A stretch of DNA of 64,000 bases, taken from positions 188,011 through 252,010 of the forward strand of contig NZ_BMHY01000005.1 of assembly GCF_014641555.1 (NCBI RefSeq), given 5' to 3'. The stretch is from Paenibacillus radicis (ex Gao et al. 2016). GTDB lineage: Bacteria > Bacillota > Bacilli > Paenibacillales > Paenibacillaceae. Both the position numbers and the translations under genes were made by a program. The notes under the pieces were generated by a model that searched no databases, was not told where the DNA came from, and worked only from the letters and a program-made list of their open reading frames with translations. Position 1 is the first letter of the stretch; each line of letters starts with the position of its first letter. Positions 61,692 to 64,000 of the stretch are shown here, one piece after another.

Positions 61692-62189
61692 GTGTACAAT
61701 TCATATGAGCTCAATGAATCTGTACGAAGGGCCTTGGATCTATATTCACAAAGCTTGATCAAAGTTGCTTTTACGTATTTGAAAAATATAGCGGATGCCG
61801 AAGAAGTAACTCAGGAAGTGTTCCTGGCCTATCTGCAAAAGCGCCCTGTATTTGAAAACAATGAACATGAAAAAGCGTGGCTGATTCGAACCACCATAAA
61901 TAAAAGTAAAAATATGCTCAAGACCGGATGGTTTAAAAGCAGGAACCCTGTTCCCGAGGATTTGAGCTATCTCCCTAAGGAAGAAAATGAGGTTTTGCAG
62001 GCCGTACTGGCTTTGGACAAGAAGTATCGTATTCCAATTCATCTGCACTATTATGAGGGATATTCCATCCAGGAAATTGCAGTTATTATGCAGTCCAAAC
62101 CGGCAACGGTAGGCACATGGCTTGCAAGAGGACGCCTTATCTTAAAAGAGAAGATTGGAGGCCTGGATAATGAAGAAATCTGTTTATAA
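61692..62189 (+). CDS. ECF-type RNA polymerase sigma factor
   Basis: About 165 residues starting at GTG 61692 with AAAGGGGGTG upstream (a GTG at 61674 would precede that site). Region 2 is YSQSLIKVAFTYLKNIADAE with EVTQEVFLAYLQ, and region 4 is LALDKKYRIPIHLHYYEGYS with IQEIAVIMQSKPATVGTWLA, a typical SigM/SigX-like ECF layout. The 3' end overlaps the next gene by 20 bases, and that gene encodes a membrane protein that is very probably its anti-sigma factor. Confidence 0.92.
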   Translation: MYNSYELNESVRRALDLYSQSLIKVAFTYLKNIADAEEVTQEVFLAYLQKRPVFENNEHEKAWLIRTTINKSKNMLKTGWFKSRNPVPEDLSYLPKEENEVLQAVLALDKKYRIPIHLHYYEGYSIQEIAVIMQSKPATVGTWLARGRLILKEKIGGLDNEEICL

Positions 62190-63015
62190 ATCGGCAATGT
62201 CCCGTGTGAAAACAAGCGAGGATTTTCAAGAAGCAACGTATCAGAAGCTGTTGTCAGAAATGGCTAATAAACCACAAACAAATACGATCGATCAAAAGGA
62301 GCGGGTAATAATGGAAAAAGCAAAAAGAAGAACGGTAACGGGTTGGACAGTCGGAATTGCAGCATGTGCGGTATTGTCGGTAAGTCTTTTCGCAATGAAT
62401 CAGCAGTCGCCAGCAGTCCCGAATACACCGCCAACTAATGTAGCAGCAAAGCCGCCAATTATGGGTAAAGTAGCGGTCAACATCGACGGTGTAATTTCGG
62501 AAGTGAGTGCGGACGGCAAAAGCTTCAAGGTCGGCAATCTCTGGGTAGAGGTTACAGATCAAACTCAACTGGGCAGCAAAGAGCCTACAGCTGCAAAACC
62601 ATCGGAGGATCTGCTGCAAAAGAACTTCCAAGTCGGCAACATCGTGTCGGGCTACACTTCGCAGGACGTTAACACTGGCAAAGTAACGGCAGACGTTATC
62701 TACAACAATATCGCTCCGCAAAAGGATGAGGCCGCTAAACCTCCCGTTTCCGGTAAAGCAGCGGTCAACATCGACGGTACGATTACGGAAGTAAGCCCAG
62801 ACGGCAAAAGCTTCAAGGTCGGCGATCTGTGGGTAACGGTAACTCCGGACACTCAATTGGGTATTAAAGGACCAACAGCGGCTGCGCCATCGGAAGAGCT
62901 GCTGCAAAAAGAATTTAAAGTCGGCAATATCGTATCCGGATTTACGACCGAAGATGTAAGCACGGGTAAAGTGAACGCGACTAACATCTACAACAATATG
63001 GCTCCGCAGCAATAA
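62170..63015 (+). CDS. Probable anti-sigma factor with two tandem extracellular repeats
   Basis: A 281-residue protein with ATG 62170 after GGAGG. An N-terminal cytoplasmic segment of about 55 residues is followed by a span near 57-76 (TGWTVGIAACAVLSVSLFAM) and a proline-rich linker. The extracellular part is two near-identical units of about 90 residues, 94-184 and 190-280, each starting KPP-x-x-GK-x-AVNIDG-x-I-x-EVS and ending NI-x-NN-x-APQ, resembling DUF5666-type beta domains. The overlap with the sigma gene and the topology support anti-sigma function; no catalytic or zinc motif is seen. The high DNA identity of the units points to recent duplication. Confidence 0.75.
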   Translation: MKKSVYKSAMSRVKTSEDFQEATYQKLLSEMANKPQTNTIDQKERVIMEKAKRRTVTGWTVGIAACAVLSVSLFAMNQQSPAVPNTPPTNVAAKPPIMGKVAVNIDGVISEVSADGKSFKVGNLWVEVTDQTQLGSKEPTAAKPSEDLLQKNFQVGNIVSGYTSQDVNTGKVTADVIYNNIAPQKDEAAKPPVSGKAAVNIDGTITEVSPDGKSFKVGDLWVTVTPDTQLGIKGPTAAAPSEELLQKEFKVGNIVSGFTTEDVSTGKVNATNIYNNMAPQQ

Positions 63016-63028
63016 ACGTTTTACAAAC

Positions 63029-63083
63029 AAAAAAACTGCAAGAACGCATTGCCTCATCGGGCAGCGGTCTTGCAGTTTTTTTG
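63029..63083 (+). terminator. Intrinsic terminator after the second sigma/anti-sigma pair
   Basis: AAAAAAACTGCAAGA pairs with TCTTGCAGTTTTTTT, with an inner GC-rich part (CGC with GCG) and a loop of about 16 bases. Confidence 0.85.
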
Positions 63084-63235
63084 TTTATAATTGCGTTCTC
63101 CTTTAGAATAAGACGTTTCTGTTACAAGTAGGTCCTATGGGATAAATTGTCTTGGGATTTATAGTTCATAAGACATATTATGAATGTTCAACAAGCTATT
63201 CAGAATCTAATCTTATATTAGGAGGTTGCAGAAAA

Positions 63236-64000
63236 ATGAATTTTACAATTCGAAAAAAATTGATGGCCGGTTTTTTAGGGGTTATCATCCTTCTTGGCAT
63301 GATTAGCAGTATGTCGTTTTTTCAGATTCAGCAAATCAACAGTTCCTATTCAGACCTTATCGAACGCCGGTCTGTTATTTTAATTAACGCAAAGGATACG
63401 CAAAATTATGCTTCTAGAGCGATAAGCGGTTTACGAGGCGCATTGTTAGAAGAAGAGGGTCAAATCGAAACGTTGGCAGCAATGATTGCTGATCTCGAAA
63501 AGGTTGTACAGTTGACCAGCGGCTTGGCTGTACGCGCAGAGACGAAAGAAATGCTCAGTCAGCTTGAAGCATTGAATGCACAGTTTCGAATCGAATCGGA
63601 TAAAGTGCTTGCTCTCATTCCATCTAATCCAATGGAAGCCAAACGATATTCGATAGAAGTGGCATCTCCAATTGCCAGGGATATTAGGAATGTAGCGGAT
63701 AAATTAGCGTTAGATCAGGCAAATTTTATGGAGGAAGGCACCAAAGCGAATTCTAAATTGGTGGATTCCGTCAGTGATACAATTCTATTCTTGAGTATCA
63801 TTTCGCTTATTCTAGCTGTTGGAATAGCAATTTTTATCTCTCAGATTATTGCCAAACCGATTCTCGCACTGGCAGGAGGTGCAGAGAAAATCGCTGCAGG
63901 TGACCTGACGCAAGCGGACATTCAGGTGAAAAACCGGGATGAAATCGGCCGCTTGGCCGGTTCCTTCAATCAGATGAAGATGAACCTAAGACAATTAATT
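63236..64000 (+). CDS. Methyl-accepting chemotaxis protein, 3' end outside the window
   Basis: A frame of 255 codons from ATG 63236 (AGGAGG upstream) that is still open at the window end. Seen: a first span near residues 9-30 (LMAGFLGVIILLGMISSMSF), a ligand domain of about 150 residues with the helical look of a four-helix-bundle sensor, a second span near 183-205 (LFLSIISLILAVGIAIFISQ), and a HAMP domain (AKPILALAGGAEKIAAGDLT ... RDEIGRLAGSFNQM). The methylation and signalling domain should lie downstream. The ligand is unknown. It is preceded by a terminator and therefore transcribed independently of the sigma factor genes. Confidence 0.9.
   Translation, partial: MNFTIRKKLMAGFLGVIILLGMISSMSFFQIQQINSSYSDLIERRSVILINAKDTQNYASRAISGLRGALLEEEGQIETLAAMIADLEKVVQLTSGLAVRAETKEMLSQLEALNAQFRIESDKVLALIPSNPMEAKRYSIEVASPIARDIRNVADKLALDQANFMEEGTKANSKLVDSVSDTILFLSIISLILAVGIAIFISQIIAKPILALAGGAEKIAAGDLTQADIQVKNRDEIGRLAGSFNQMKMNLRQLI

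Overview
The window looks like a chromosomal segment of a Paenibacillus-type spore-forming Firmicute (inference from gene content; no rRNA or marker gene is present). The evidence is three proteins ending in SLH surface-layer anchors, strong AGGAGG-type ribosome binding sites with frequent TTG and GTG starts, a YesM/YesN two-component pair beside an LplB/YtcP/LplA-type sugar transporter, a Bce-type antimicrobial-peptide detoxification module, and moderate GC with patches of lower GC. No tRNA, rRNA, CRISPR array, phage block or intact insertion sequence was seen.

Layout: 1-2.9 kb is the end of a low-GC surface-polymer-type cluster (CDP-glycerol transferase-like protein, HAD-nucleotidyltransferase fusion, methyltransferase). 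3-6.4 kb holds a kinase-fold phosphotransferase with a coupled acetyltransferase, a VOC protein and a stand-alone trpB. 6.5-13.6 kb (minus strand) is a complete peptide ABC importer with an M20/AbgB-type amidohydrolase inside the operon. 13.8-15.2 kb is an orphan protein with an N-terminal motif like that of DUF4157/contractile-injection-associated proteins. 15.3-23.4 kb is a sugar-uptake locus: GH16 hydrolase without a signal peptide, two permeases, a lipoprotein, YesM-like kinase and YesN-like regulator. 23.4-27.8 kb is one giant regulator (kinase remnant, AAA ATPase, GAF, LuxR). 28-33 kb has two small membrane proteins and a large SLH protein. 33.2-36.8 kb is a MacB-like ABC pair divergent from an ECF sigma/anti-sigma pair.

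36.8-43.6 kb is the best candidate for a poorly described system. A Bce-type module (regulator, intramembrane-sensing kinase, ATPase, large permease) lies next to a secreted beta-lactamase-fold serine hydrolase with SLH-like repeats. The transporter and the hydrolase share a 50-bp promoter element (37 of 50 bases identical) at nearly the same distance from their start codons, which suggests one regulon.

43.7-51.2 kb holds a TetR regulator with two matching operators flanking it and a short-chain dehydrogenase, an M29 aminopeptidase with a palindrome over its promoter, a methyltransferase, a C39-like/OmdA fusion, a HelD-type helicase and a frameshifted chloramphenicol phosphotransferase-like pseudogene. 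51.5-58.8 kb holds a LysR regulator and two tandem paralogous beta-helix-like exported proteins, the second with FN3 and SLH domains. 59-64 kb holds an acetyltransferase, a DUF1772-like membrane protein, an HxlR regulator with a flavodoxin-fold quinone reductase and a palindromic operator, a four-unit intergenic repeat, a second ECF sigma/anti-sigma pair, and the start of a chemotaxis receptor cut by the window edge.

All functional calls come from reading motifs by eye; no database search was run.
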